In this document: positions 28,909 through 42,839 of the stretch, piece after piece | Numbering within the stretch: the first letter of the stretch is position 1 | How the letters are laid out: the number at the start of each line of letters is the position of its first letter | Assembly (NCBI GenBank): GCA_014529385.2 | Contig: CM043953.1 | Coordinates: 88,279,842-88,339,841, forward strand | Source: Adiantum capillus-veneris | Taxonomy: Eukaryota; Streptophyta; Polypodiopsida; Polypodiales; Pteridaceae | Direction: 5' to 3' | Length of the DNA: 60,000 nucleotides | The notes under the pieces: generated by a model | What the model was told of the DNA's origin: nothing | The model's database searches: none | What the model saw: only the letters and a program-made list of their open reading frames with translations | Program-made: the position numbers and the translations under genes

Positions 28909-30167
28909 ACAAAATCTAGTGCATCATCCTCTTGTTCTTCATCCACATCCATAACATTTTCATCAGAGCCTTCATTATGACTTCCCTGTGAATCAAAGGG
29001 ATCTGTATCACCTCTTCTTTTGAATCACTTGATTCTTTTCCTTGCGATGGGAATCTTCATTTTTGTCCCATCTAATTCATGTAAGGTATAAGTCGCATTC
29101 CCATGTACATGTTGAACCACATAAGGACCAAACCATCTCTTTGAAAGCTTTCTTATTGTTGAATGTTGGTTTTCAAGACTACTATCATACACCAACACCC
29201 AAACACCTTCCTCAATAGCTTTAGGTCTAAGCCTATGCCTCTTATCAAATCTGTCCTTATTCTTTAACCTTGCATCTTTCAATCATGCTATTGCAATCTC
29301 AATATCTTGGGGCCTTCTTTCTAACTGTTGTATGCGCAAAGCAAGAAGGTCTTCCCTACTCATTCCATCTTCCCAAGGCAATACATTCTATGTGGGAATT
29401 ACATCCTCAATTGGCATTATAGGTTTCTGACCATACATCAATTCAAAAGGCATATAACCAGTAACTTAGCTATGAGTTGTACAATCAGCCCATAAAGCAT
29501 AAGGCAATAACCTAGGCCACTCTCCCATTTTACCTTTGCAAGCCTTAGCCAAAGCTTTAATGATAGGAGGATGTCCACGCTCCAATTTTCCATTTCCCTC
29601 AGGATTATATACAGTAGTGAGAGCAAGTTTAATACCCAATCTAGAAAAAAACTCCCTTGCTTTGTCAGCATCCAACTCACCCCTGTCCGCTGTTATTTTC
29701 CCAACACAACCATAACGGCTAATTACATCATCCAAGAGGAACTTACATACCCCTTCTATGCTTTTCGTTCTTAGAACACGACCTTCAACTTGGTTGGTTA
29801 AATCTTCCCGTGCAAGCACTATGTATCTCATTTTCCATAAGCCCAATGGCATTGTAACCAGATCTACTACCCACTTGTAATGCATGGCCAATGGGTAAGT
29901 AGGGGGCAAACCATCACGATGACGTACATTTGAATACATTTGACAGGTTTCACAGGACTCCACAAAGTGCGATACATCTTTATATATACCTTTCCACCAA
30001 TACCTCTCTTTCATTTTAGTAAAGGTGGCCCATAGACCTCTATGTCCAACATAAAGACTCTCATGAAACTTTTTCATAAGCTCATTTTGAGCGTCCTTAT
30101 CATTCACGACTCTCATCGACATTCCATTTCTTTGTTTTGGATGCTTCCATAAGTACCAATCTTTCAA
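28909..30167 (-). pseudogene. C1 integrase
   Basis: Integrase with an intact HHCC zinc domain (HESLYVGHRG; CETCQ). The DDE core is VVDLVTMPLG, KITADRGELDADKA and YNPEGNGKLERGH, all three acidic residues present. The stretch 30167-29466 is open. A frameshift near 29460 leads to the C-terminal GPY/F module KLSKRWFGPYVVQHVHGN (29282-29025) and an acidic tail rich in Asp/Glu. The tail now stops at a TAA inside the inverted segment. No chromodomain is recognisable, unlike G3. Confidence 0.88.
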
Positions 30168-30215
30168 AAAGTATCCATAGGCCTTTCTACGTATTCTTTT
30201 GAACTCTTGATCAGT

Positions 30216-31687
30216 CTACCGTTCTTGCCTTGTCAAAGTGCTCAGATAGCGTCCAATGAGCAACCAGTCACCATGATATAGGTCCTCTGTAAACGACTCA
30301 AGTGCATTTGACAGGCAAACATGATCACCCTTGGCATGAGAGATACTATAGAACTGTGTGCCTACATCATCGCCCTCGACAACCATGTCTTCTTCTTTTT
30401 CATACCTTGCTCTTGAAAGCATATCTGCAACTAGATTATCTTTCACTGCAATATGCTTAAATTCTGGATTCAAGGACTTTATGTAGGCAATCCATCTCAA
30501 CATAGCAATGTCGGGAGTTGAGCAGCTTGTTATCATTCCAAGAAGGGATAGACAATCAGTCTCCACTATTACATTTGCTCCTATCAAATACTCTTTGTTA
30601 CATTTCAAAGCTGTGACTACTCCCCATAACTCTCTTTTTACCTGTGGATAGTTGCGTTGACGAGCACTTAGAACTTTTGCTCCAAACCTCACCACATATC
30701 GCTTTCCATCATTATCATCTTGCCCAATCGCTCATCCAATTTCTGTGGGGCTAGTATCCAATGTCACAATTACATATCTTCCACATTCATAGTTTGCTTT
30801 TCTAAAAGTTGGATACATAAGCAGCAACTTCTTTAATTTCCTCATGGCATGGGTATGCATTTCTTCCCATTGAAACTTTTTGTTCTTTCTCAAAAGCTGA
30901 TACAAAGGCTCTGCTACATGTACATAAAACACGCATGCACCCAAGAACCTTCGAACCTCAGTGACATTTATACATTTCTCTTTCATTCTCTGGATTACAT
31001 CAATCTTTGCACGACAAGGCCTTCTACCATATGGCCCGCATATATGTCCCACAATAAGAACTTCATTCACACCAAACACTGACTTTTGGCCAGACAAGGT
31101 AAGGTTCACCTCTTCCAACCTTGACAAGATATTATCACAATCATTGATATGGTTTGCCAAATACTTTCGGCACCCCCTTGAGTCTAGAGCCACATCTTTA
31201 TCACTTGCATCACATCCTTTGATTGGCACATCATCAAGGAAAGGCATTGTAATTTGCGTATGAAGTCACGTAGGACTTCGTTCATACTATTCATCGTGTG
31301 TGCAACTGGATTCGTTGCCCCCTGAGGTAAGGTGCACATCCTTACTAAACCCAAGGGTGTCCTCATGGTAGTCAGGTCCCTGCTTTCCATTGCTAGTTGG
31401 AACTGATCATACCCTGAGTACAAATCTCCCATAGAATATATTGCCCTTCCTGCAAATGCCTCTGCAAACTTATCGACAATTGGCCCTATACCCACATTTC
31501 TGATTGTCACCTTATTTACAGGTTGCATATCCTGAATAAAGCGTAAAGAACCATTTTTCTTCGAAACTGTGAACCACTTGTTTGAATACGGAGCACAAGA
31601 AAGCTCCAAGATACCCATCTTGATCTTTTCATTAAGCAACTCAATGAGTTTTGGCAAATGAGCCTTTAGAACAGGAATAAATCTCAA
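30216..31687 (-). pseudogene. C1 reverse transcriptase and RNase H
   Basis: RT fingers and palm: SNKWFTVSKKNGSLRFIQDM, AIYSMGDLYSGYDQFQLAM, MRTPLGLVRMCTLPQGATN, then after a frame slip near 31230 the catalytic box MPFLDDVPIKGC with both Asps. A connection with RRFLGACVFYVHVAEPLYQL follows. RNase H: KVLSARQRNYPQVKRELWGV, ETDCLSLLGM and DNLVADMLSR. A stop near 30731 separates the two open stretches. Wording such as LYSGYDQF and LPQGATN is unlike the chromodomain elements P1 and G3, so a different gypsy lineage is likely. Confidence 0.88.
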
Positions 31688-32387
31688 GTTTCAAGGTACA
31701 TGAGGGATAGTGAAGATCACCGTAGGAGCAACAATGGATGGATCAACACACCCTATCTCATAAGGCTCAAATGCAAAAGCTTTTCCGTGTTTGGCAAGCA
31801 TGTCTTCAAGCATATCTTTTCAGCTTTTGTCAAACTGTCCTCGCAACCAACCTTTAACTCTTTCAAAGAATCCTTTGTGAACTTGTGTCCAATCTTGCTT
31901 GGGTCACGAAGGCTAGGTTGCAAAGTAGCTTGTTCCATCTTATTTGCGCAGTCTTTTGGTAGAGGTAATGCCATTGGTTTCACTTTCTTTGCCACGGACT
32001 TATACTTAGTCTCCACTCGTACATCAACACCTTGAGCATTGTTGAAATCCTCAATGACCTTGTACATTTCTATTGAGCATACTTTCACGACCTCACTTCC
32101 CATACGCAAATTGCAATCCACTAAAGACTCCAAATCTTGCATAGTATCCACAAACGAACACTCATCAAATACACCTGCAACGCATTCATCATCTGCTAGC
32201 AAACCATCCATCTTCAGACCTCTTTGTACACTATTTACATGTTGTCGTTCAACCCGCTTTAAGTTCTCACACTCTGTAAAAGAAATAGATCCATAGTCTG
32301 ATAATCCTACAAAACATGTAGAAAATGTTTCCTTTGCATATACATCATGCGAGAACCTTTCTCTTCTTGTACAACTGCAATCCCGCT

Positions 32388-33732
32388 CTACAATGGTACA
32401 TGGCCAAAACCCCTCATATCCCTGTAGTCCTTGAATTCTTTATTTGTCTTTGGCAAGGGTTGCTCTCTAAGACTTTCACCGTTCCTTTCATGGTTCACAC
32501 AAACAGTAAGGAATTGTACTGCACGCTTCCCATCCCTACTCCTTATTCTTGCATAAGCTGACCCATCATCCATCACCTTGGTTTCCATGCGAGTAGCAGT
32601 GATGTATGGCTGCCCAAGGATAAGAGGATATGTAGACATCTCCTGTACAAAGAAATTTTGGTAATCTTTCACATCCCCTATAGTCACCTTAACATTTGGA
32701 CAACAGCTCCTTTGATGAGTTGTTTGCTGCACGAATCATCCGTCCATGATTTATATCAATTGGCCATTTTCCTTTTTGATTAAGACTCTTTGACATGAGG
32801 TTAATTTCTGACCCATGATCTATCAACGCAATGTATGGCTCTTCTAAGTCTCCCACTTTTACCAGGGTCTCAGTAGTTGCTCTTGCTCAGTGACTCTTCA
32901 AGTAGTAGCTCTTGTGAGTGGTCTCAACTTCATCTTCATCATCCAAGAAGCGAACGTGTTTTACTCCTCCCCTAGACTTGTAGCATCCAACAACAGTTTC
33001 TTCACCTTGCTCGCCATAGACCTGTACACCTTGTGCATTTAAAGTCTCCTCTTCACCCTGTACATGGATAGATTCAGTAAGAGACTGCCGCTTCCTCTTT
33101 ATGATATCAATTATTTCTTCGTGGAATTCCCGCTTTGCTATACCAAGGACCTCACCCAAGGTAAATTCCACCTTACTATTTAGAATCCTCTCTTCCAAAA
33201 CCTTTTTGAGATCCGTTGCTGCCTCTATATCGGATTGGAGTTTGTAGGCCGGACCCTTTACTTTGGTTTTTGTTGCATCCTTCTTCTTTTCTTTAGAGGC
33301 TTCTTGCATAGGCACTTCAGGGACAGGCATCTGTTGCGCGGAAGGTGATCTAGGAGGCACTGTGTCATTTCTACCTCCACTCCTTGTGGCCCGCTTTGAA
33401 GGCCCTTCATCCCCATTCTCGCGCCTATGTTTCTCTTCAACAATGGCCTCATTTGCTTGACATTTGGCAATGTATGCATGCACTGACAAAGAGTCCACAG
33501 GGTCATTCCAACCTGTTTCAAGCCGAATGCAATCTCCAGCTTCATGTAAAACCTCTGTAGTCATTTTACCCTTCATAGCAGACTCTATAGCGCATAGCCA
33601 TAGCTCTCCAATACCATTAGACTCATCTTCTCCAACCTTGACTGATCCTTTTTTCTTAATAGGATCCACCTTCAAGCCATAGGCGGGCTGCCTCAACCAT
33701 TGAGATGGCATGGCTAGTAGCCATGTCCTCAA
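32388..33732 (-). pseudogene. C1 protease and gag-pol linker region
   Basis: 33732-32887 is open (281 codons): Lys/Glu-rich, low in recognisable domains, with TLGEVLGIAKREFHEEIIDI. Beyond a stop, the protease reads YIALIDHGSEINLMSKSL (about 32830-32780; D-H-G in place of the usual D-S/T-G) and STYPLILGQPYITATRMETK. The 281-codon part could be a gag extension or linker; I recognise no family. Confidence 0.65.
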
Positions 33733-33741
33733 CTAGTTTCT

Positions 33742-36049
33742 TCATTCTGCCCTTTCCAAAGTTTGTCCCCAAGAGCTTATCTGTTTCACTTCAGTGAATT
33801 TTTCCATCTTTAAGAAAACAAGCTCCTTTGTCAAAGCGTCTTTAAAACTTTCACAATCCCTCCTTCCATGGTCAGTACTATCGCACCATATGCATCTATT
33901 TACAAAGCCTTCTATGTTTTGAGGTCGTTGCCCTATAGATTGACCTGATGGTTGCCCCTTTTCTTCTAGCCTTGTAAGCTTTAACTTGAGCTCTTGCATT
34001 CCCTTGACAATATTGTCTAGAATGGACTTGTCACTCTGTGGAACCACAATAACAGGCTTTATAGGACTCTCAGGAGCACTTGGGACTTGAGTAGGGTTGA
34101 CCATCATCTTGTCTCTTCGTCGTTGTCGCTTAGCTAGCAGTGAAATGGCATCTTCGACCTCATTCCAATTTGTCTTGTTAGGTGCAGCGGAATGAATGTT
34201 TGCGCTTTGCTCAAGATGAGTGCTCTAAACTGTGCTCAAGGTTCCTTTTGTTCTTATGGAAGGGAGAGCCTTCCGTTCTTAATGAGAGAATGCTATGATC
34301 ACAAACAAAGTGAATGGACACTATGCATAGTGTATGAGACTGAGAGATAGAGAGAGAAGAGAGATACGACACCAGAGACGTTGTAAAACCCTCCTCTGAA
34401 GGCCCCACTCTCGTCGGCGAGAGTGGTCTACTTATGATTGCACAATCTGGTACAATGGTGATGCATGACACGGATGCAAGTCTAGGCTATGTCGGCGATG
34501 ACAACGGGGACGACGAGACCGACCTAAGGGCTGAAATCTGCAATCTTGTATTTGCTGTCCAAAAACGCTATGGGCTGAAATATGCTACAATCCAAAAACG
34601 CTGATTTGGGGCTGTTTTCTGTGGGTCTTTGACGTTGAAAATCTGCAGGTTTAGGGCTGAAAACTGAGATCTCTATAGGCTGAAAACTAATGGTCTATCC
34701 GGGTCGAATCTGCTACTTCTTTATGGGCTGAATCTGCTACTCTTCGATGATGAAAAACGCTGCATTGCTGAATCTGCAAGGGCTGAATCTGGGACCAAAA
34801 ACGCTAGAGGCTGAAGTTGGACCAAAAACGCTAGGCTGATGTTTTCTGCTGACGAGGATGCTGATGCAAAAACGCTATCTGCTGTGACTTGCTGGCGATG
34901 GTGTGATGATGCAAAACGCCAAGTGCTGGGGTCTTCCGTTGCGGTGATCTGCTGATGAGAAAACACTAGGGCTGTTTCTTCTTGCTTGGTCGGGAAACCG
35001 CCAAGGTCTTGTTGAGAAGTTGCCTGCTGAGCTTGGCTCCTGTTGCCTCTTCTGCCAATTAGTGCTAGTCTAGGTTTGCTTATATACAAACTTATTCAAT
35101 TTGCCCTACCTACAAGTCACTTAAAAATAATAAGTGAAAAATGTCAAAAATAGGTAAAATAGGCTGAATGCATTGGGAAATTCCCCTAAAGGATTCTGAT
35201 AGATTCTGATGGATTCCGAGGGGAATGCTTATGATCATGTTGTGTGCAACCAGAGGATATGCATCTACACTAAGTGTCTGGGCATGCATGGTCTACGAAT
35301 AGAATCACAAAAGTGTCAGATCACTTCTAAATCTAGACTGACTGGACTGATTGAACCCTTGTCGTGTTGTAGCTTGTCCACAGACACATAGGGTTAAATG
35401 TGTCACGTGACAGGTCTTCAAGCCCTGTTCCGCATCCTTATCCTCAAGTAATAGTTCTAACTTCTCTTGAATCTTTTTACCTGGGTCCTGTAGCCTGCAA
35501 AAAGAGCTCTGTCTTCTTCGAGTTTAAGGTAGCCTTTTCAATCCTTGAAAGTTGATCATAACGGCGTTCGAATTCCCTTAGCAGTTCGGTAGGCGAGAGC
35601 CCCTCTTTTGGCCGAGCTACCCACTCTAAGAAAGTCCTTTTTGTTACCCTTTCGGAGTCCTCCATGAAATACTCTTCCTTCAAGGCTAATTTGAATGCTT
35701 CCCAAGTAGCCCCATGCTCATTTCTAATTCCCCTTACATGCTCTCTGATCTCAGGAACCACAGCTAGTTCAAAACTTTGCACCATCTCTGCTTCAGGCAC
35801 TCGATGTAGCTCCATCTCCTTTACATACCCACAAAGATACTTTGTTACATCTTTACCTTTAAATTGGTCCATTTTCTTCACCACAGATTGAAGCGCTTTG
35901 GTCGAGAAGAGCTCCCTCCTTTCTGCAGCTTGTTGCCGCTGCATAAACACTGCAAAAGCTTGAAACATTTGCATTGTGACTGGATCAAACCGAACCCCCT
36001 GTTGCTCTTGTTGCTCCATAGCTTTAAAGCTTTGATTTGAGACCTTCAA
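33742..36049 (-). pseudogene. C1 gag, split by a solo LTR
   Basis: 36049-35477 encodes the capsid part (FDPVTMQMFQAFAVFMQRQQ, KMDQFKGKDVTKYLCGYVK, EFERRYDQL). After removal of the solo LTR (34176-35412), the C-terminal part at 34107-33742 carries a full zinc knuckle CIWCDSTDHGRRDC (C-x2-C-x4-H-x4-C). The layout is normal for gag; the insertion makes it non-functional. Confidence 0.85.
34176..35412 (-). repeat. solo LTR of family B in C1 gag (1237 bp)
   Basis: Plus-strand text TGTTAGGTGCAGCGG to TGTCACGTGACA, all hallmarks of family B. Flanks are TGTCT (34171-34175) and GGTCT (35413-35417), a 5-bp duplication with one mismatch. It keeps the full TGTCACGTGACA palindrome. It is later than C1, so family B was mobilised after C1 arrived. 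Confidence 0.88.
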
Positions 36050-36103
36050 TGAAGCTTTTGAACCCTCACCCTAGCCTACTTCGCGTCAGGTTCACCAAAA
36101 ATG

Positions 36104-37260
36104 TGTCAAGAACTGCGCAGTGCGATTAGGAAAGCGTTGGGCCTCTGACTGTGAGGATTCGTAGCAAAATCAAGCAAGGCATAGATGATTTGAAGCTAAA
36201 AACACACTAAAAAAGGAACAAAACTCCAGCCATGAAAGCTTCACTTTGAAAAAAAACCAATACTAACTCAAAACTCTTGTGTGTTTGAAGATTAGGTGTA
36301 GCCTCGCTCCCAATTGCACAGATGTAGTGCTCAATCGACCTGTTAAAACCCCTAAATATACGCTTCGATTCTTCGTCGTGACCATTTCATGGAAGCTTCA
36401 GTACTTCATTGGAGAAGCCCAAGTAGTTATTTAAGGAGGGGAAACCCTAATTGGAGGCCTCACAGCCTCAACCATGTAGTGGAAGCAGCACGGGACTGCA
36501 CTAGCACCCTGTAAAGGAATGGTTGTATCTCCTTGCTCATATGCCCCAAATGAGCTCATTCTTGGCTCTAAAACTTACCACACAACATGAGCAATGACGG
36601 CACCATCACTGATATGGCATTTTGAGCTAATTATAGGCTATTTTTGACCACTTAAAGGCTATTTTAAACCTTTTTTTTAAAAAAAAATGCCCTTTTTTGT
36701 CCATAAAAAGCCTTAACGAGCTAGGAAAAATCCCTAAAATCATGGAAAAATCCCATTGGGCTCAAATTTCATGTTGAACCTCATTTTCCCACTTGGTAAG
36801 TACTTTAAACACGTCTTTTACGCCAATGCACGAAACCTGCTATTTTTGGCCGAGATCGCCCACATTGAACTTTCTAGGCAAAACGAACATGCCACTTCGA
36901 AACACTTGACATTTGTAGATTCCTAAAGCAAATTAGGCATATATTTATGTGAAAGAGCATTCCATAGTACCACGTGTAGAGCCTCGCTCGCCCGGCAAGG
37001 TATGTACACGGCTGCAACCGTGGCATTCATTTTCACATATATCACACTATGTACATTATAGCATTTGGTCCCACACATCATAAACATTAAGAGTGAGGTA
37101 GATATTTTAATTTCACATTATGAACATGCCATGATACGACATCGTTCATTTTCGCATATATCACACTATGTACATTATAGCATTTGGTCCCACACATCAT
37201 AAACATTACGAGTGAGGTAGATATTTTAATTTCACATCATGAACGTGCCATGGAAAGACA
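36104..37260 (-). repeat. 5' LTR of C1 (1157 bp)
   Basis: Minus strand TGTCTTTCCATGGCACG to ...GTTCTTGACA. The first 230 bp hold two 116-118-bp tandem units (CATTTTCGCATATATCACAC to TCATGAACGTGCCATGG) that extend across the point where the 3' LTR is inverted. Adjacent on the internal side, minus strand TTTGGTGAACCTGACG (36099-36084) is a plausible primer-binding site; the tRNA is not identified. Confidence 0.88.
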
Positions 37261-37560
37261 GCGTTTTGCAAGCGATTTCGCTCCCTCTCTAGCACTCCAC
37301 TTCCCCTCTGCTTTGAGCCCCTACGTGCACACAAGCACTTGCAGATTGCTACCCGTGACCATTCGGTTGGTGGTACACGATTGGAGTTCGTCTACAAGAA
37401 GATCTATCGCGATAGATCAGAGATCCATTGGCTGCCCGTGCCCGAGAGGAGGCTTGCTCGCGGTCGCAGATGAGATCATCACCCGATTCACCCTTTTCCG
37501 CTGCACCTTTGACATGGTATCAGAGCCACCGAATGCTCTTGAATCGGATTGGTGATCTAT
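37261..37560 (+). repeat. LTR end and primer-binding site of another retroelement
   Basis: The sequence ends CACCTTTGACA at 37514 and is followed by TGGTATCAGAGCCA (37515-37528), a perfect initiator-Met primer site. The LTR body was cut by C1; its other part should precede the (TC)n tract left of 27647. The element's coding region is not recognisable after 37530. Confidence 0.65.
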
Positions 37561-37767
37561 GCAAGTTTTTGGTGCTGAATTTTCACGACGACAAGAGACG
37601 GTTTGCTGTTTTTTCTGCGTTTTTCACTTATTTTTATTTGAAGCTCATTTTGGCTGTAGTGGGTCCCTTCTTCTACCTCAACCTAGCCTCATCACATGCC
37701 CAAGTTCTCTCACACAATGGAGAGGAGTGATGATTCTCGCATGAATTTGGTCCATGATGAAGTACAA

Positions 37768-38020
37768 GAGCCTATATGGCCACAGATAGAGCCAGAACCA
37801 GATAGAGCCAGAACGCTGGGCTCTATATGGCAAAATATATCTCGACATGAGAAAACTACCTTAGTCTGGCCACCCTCAGCCACAAAATATCCCAAGCCTA
37901 CAGGAGCCTATATAGCCACAGATAGAGCCAAACCCCTGGGCTCTACTTGCCAAAACATATCCCAACATGAGAAACTACCGTAGTCCGGCCCGGCACAGCC
38001 ACAAAACAGCCCTCTTGATA
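37768..38020 (+). repeat. imperfect tandem pair, 136-bp period
   Basis: GAGCCTATATGGCCACAGAT (37768) recurs as GAGCCTATATAGCCACAGAT (37904), each followed by CTGGGCTCTA and ...CATGAGAAA..CTACC.TAGTC.GGCC. Confidence 0.75.
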
Positions 38021-38177
38021 CCGCGACCGGCTGGACAAATCCAGAGAGATGACATGGACAATAGCTTCAGACTAATTAGATCTGCTGAGCATTTTCATTA
38101 CCAAATTCCATAGAGGATAATTAATTGACATAGTTTATACTCACCTCCAAATGGAAGCATCTACATGTGGCCAGGAT

Positions 38178-38403
38178 AAGAGTTCCGCTTAGTTTTTAAC
38201 TCCTGGAGGGCAGGCCATTCAGTATCTGAGCATCTATAGGAGTTCAATTTAGTTATCAAAACGCAGACCGTCCATAACCTGGGCGTCTATAAGAGTTCCA
38301 CTTAGTTTTTAACTCCTGGAGGGCAGGCCATTCAGTATCTGAGCATCTATAGGGGTTCAATTTAGTTATCAAAACACAGACCATTCATAACCTGGGCATC
38401 TAT
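38178..38403. repeat. tandem pair, 113-bp period
   Basis: AAGAGTTCC(G/A)CTTAGTTTTTAAC and CTCCTGGAGGGCAGGCCATT occur twice, starting at 38178 and 38291, followed both times by a CCATAACCTGGGC-type ending. Confidence 0.8.
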
Positions 38404-38629
38404 GTTTCATGTTAGCCAGGATCGTTGAAATTAAAACTCAACTAGGATAACCTTAGTGTCTAGCAACATAGGTACTTCACCAGTACAAGAAAGGGATTTG
38501 TGAGTGAAGCAAGAAGTGAAGTTGGATTTGCCATGTTCATGCCACAAAGACTCCAACAGTCACACTTGGGATATCGCAAGGTTATACTTGAGATGAGAAA
38601 CTTCTGGAGTCCTCATAATAACAACACTA

Positions 38630-38850
38630 GCAAAAATAAATCCACCTGACCATCAAAACTAATGATTGACATAAATGTTATGAGAGGAATCCAGGAAAAG
38701 CCCAGATACATCATAAGAAGATGTGCAAGTAATATACTAGCAGAAATAGATCCACTTGATCATCAAAACTAATGATTGACATAAATGCTATCTATGCCTA
38801 GAGGAATCCAGGAAAAGCCCAGATACATCGTAAGAAGATGTGCAAGAAGA
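38630..38850. repeat. tandem pair, 110-bp period
   Basis: CATCAAAACTAATGATTGAC and GAGGAATCCAGGAAAAGCCC recur (38651/38761 and later); the second unit has an 8-bp insertion (CTATGCCT-like). Confidence 0.8.
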
Positions 38851-38991
38851 TCCACGAGACAATACATCAGCTCTGTCGTGAATAGCATTGACTGACTACT
38901 ACTTGGCATCCCACTAACGTTGCCAATGGCTAAGAAATGATTACAAAGCAGAATGTTAATCAAATGCCAATCTTTGGAAATAGGTGCTTAC

Positions 38992-40655
<1,664 letters not shown>

Positions 40656-42532
40656 AATCTGGGTGCAAAGGCTTCAGAAGCATAGCAGGGGCCTTATGAA
40701 TGATTTGCAGGCCCCAAATGTGAGGGTAGGGCACAACCCAGCATAGAGGTGTTAAGCACCCAAATGTACAGAAGAGCAAGGTTTAGTGGTATGTACAACC
40801 CATCGTCATAGGTAATTTGAGGTAATAGAGGCATAGCTTACGTGCGGTAGAGGCTCATGGTGTACTGCAGCTCCAACCTCTTCCACTTGCGGCTACATAT
40901 ACACAGATTACAAATGTAGAACGATCACGCCGATCAGGCGTGAACTTTGAGCTTTGAACTGTTACTCTGATGAAAGGAGCTGAAGTCTCTGGAGTCTGCA
41001 TGAAAATAAAATTAAATACGGAATGATCAGATAAAGCCGAAGAGAGCCTCTTGAGTCTCTGACTGAAGAGAGGTTTTGTCTGCAAGTACAACGTCGGATA
41101 ATGAGCAATAATGGAGAGCTCAAATTTCTTTGAAAGCATTAACTGCTGTATTTGTTTATTTCCTGCCTTAAGTTAGGCATATGTCACACCTCAGCCCCGG
41201 ATGTGTGCGATTGACGTGGCAAAAGAAGAGTGGCTGAGTAAGATGTCCATTGCTTCATCAATACACCTGATATAGACCCCTCATCAATCGCCACTTCACT
41301 CCGAACACTCGGTTAAAGTGACATGAGAAGAGCAAGGAGTGGAGTTAATCCAAGTTCTGCAAGCAAAAGAAGCAAAGTAACTACCAGTTAGGCTACACCC
41401 ATTTGTTGTAGCACATTAAGGTTTCATTGCTTTTGTATAACTTCTGTCCACCATGCTTGAGACTCAAAACTCCTAACTTTGTCTTTCTGGGCCATGTAGA
41501 TTGCACGCCTCCTTCATCACTTTTAGGTAGGAAGAGGAGCCTTTACACATCAATCAAAAAATAGAAATTTGAGTGACAATTTTACAGTGAACAAGCGAAT
41601 CATGGGTTGAGCCAACCTTGGATAGGCATGCTTCGTTGCCCATGGCATTGTCGACTATGTGAGTCGCGTGCCTAATCATGTTGGGCAAAGTGGCATCACA
41701 AGTGTGCATGAGCACATGTGTGGAGTCACAAGATGGAAAGAAGCAGTCAAGTCCAATGAGGCTAGCATAGCAAATGGGGGACATCATAATTTTGCTACAT
41801 TTCCTCTAACCACAATCAATGTGGTATTATAGTAGAAATATCTACCCATGCTTTTGCAATACTCTTAATAGAAAGCCTATGAATGTCTTCACGCCTCCTT
41901 GTGAAGACACTCACAAGGTGAGAATGTCTTCACACCTTGTGTTCAATCACTAGCAGATGGTCACTTTCAATGTATAATGCTCGGCCAAGCATAAACTCTA
42001 AAGGAGGACTTTATCCACATATCACAGTGACTTTGTTTTTTTTAGAGAGAGAAGTTGAACTTTGAAGTACTAAAAAGGGATAATACAACGACCCTCAGGA
42101 AAGGGGAGTGTCATAAAATCTAATATCTAGCTTTACCCAAATGATTTTCTCATGTTAAACTGATCATTTAATAAGGGAAATTAAAAGGGAAACAAGAGCT
42201 AGAATATAGATATGTGTTTTTAGGCCAAGCTCAACACGGGGGCCAAAAGGAGATGGTTCCATCTCAGCAAGGGCTCAAAAGGAGATGGTCTACTGAAGAA
42301 CAATGTTTGCATAATGGAGCTTGAAAGATCTTAGGGTTACCTTCATTAAAGAACTCCCAAAGGTTAGTGTTAAAAGTCATTAGACCTTAGGTTAAGCTAG
42401 GCCTATGCTTGAGGTGCTTGATGATTAAAGTGCATGAGATGCTTGATAGCTAGGTGCATGCTTAAGCTAGGCATGTGCTTGAAAGGTCAAATCCAATCCC
42501 TTCAAGTAGGGGGCGAGCCCTTGAGGCTAGGG

Positions 42533-42536
<4 letters not shown>
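40656..42536. other. MAPK upstream region and gene-free stretch
   Basis: No coding region recognised. 40656-41170 would hold the MAPK promoter and 5' leader; a possible donor (CCGCACGTAAG, minus, near 40838) hints at a leader intron. Two adjacent perfect 9-bp-stem hairpins lie at 41884-41909 (TGTCTTCAC/GTGAAGACA) and 41912-41941 (CACAAGGTG/CACCTTGTG). From 42400 the words GGTGCTTGA and GCTAGGCATG recur. Confidence 0.5.

Positions 42537-42567
<31 letters not shown>
42537..42567. repeat. (GA)n microsatellite
   Basis: 31 bp of perfect GA repeat. Confidence 0.97.
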
Positions 42568-42570
<3 letters not shown>

Positions 42571-42839
42571 ATACTCTTACTAATCCCATGCTTCTGACTA
42601 AGGTGCTTGAGGTGCTTGAGCATGTTGGAGGCCAAGGTGCTTAAGGGCTTGAAAGTCAAACCAATGCCTACAAAGGAGGGGGCGAGCGGGGGTGGGATTG
42701 TGTGAGTACTCCCTCACCCAAAGGGCACCCCTTGCTCAAAGAGGCAAAAGGGACACATATCAAGCCCTTAGCTAGGTTTCCCTCATGGTGTGCCTAAAGC
42801 CTATTGGTTGACCCTTAGAGAGGTCCGATGAGAATTTAG

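Larger units (their letters stand above)
27647..37260 (-). mobile_element. C1: gypsy-type LTR retrotransposon, near-identical LTRs
   Basis: Minus-strand order: 5' LTR (37260-36104), possible primer site, gag (split by a solo LTR), protease region, RT, RNase H, integrase, then the 3' LTR whose first 171 bp are inverted. Outer flanks are GCGT(T): GCGTT at 37261-37265, and GCGTT at 27643-27647 sharing its last T with the LTR start. Most frames are open with single lesions, and the LTR pair is almost unchanged, so this is one of the younger insertions here. Confidence 0.88.

Noticed and set aside
38769-38963. Possible MAPK C-terminal exon in the open frame just downstream of exon 6
   Set aside because: Its reading (MINILLCNHFLAIG...) has none of the expected C-terminal motifs and lies in an 110-bp tandem repeat.
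40855-41139. 94-codon minus ORF upstream of the MAPK start
   Set aside because: No MAPK or other family similarity; the MGG start at 40655 fits group-D kinases without it.
41174-41400. TGTCACACCTCAGCCCCGG as an LTR start
   Set aside because: No matching partner, primer site or duplication in the window.
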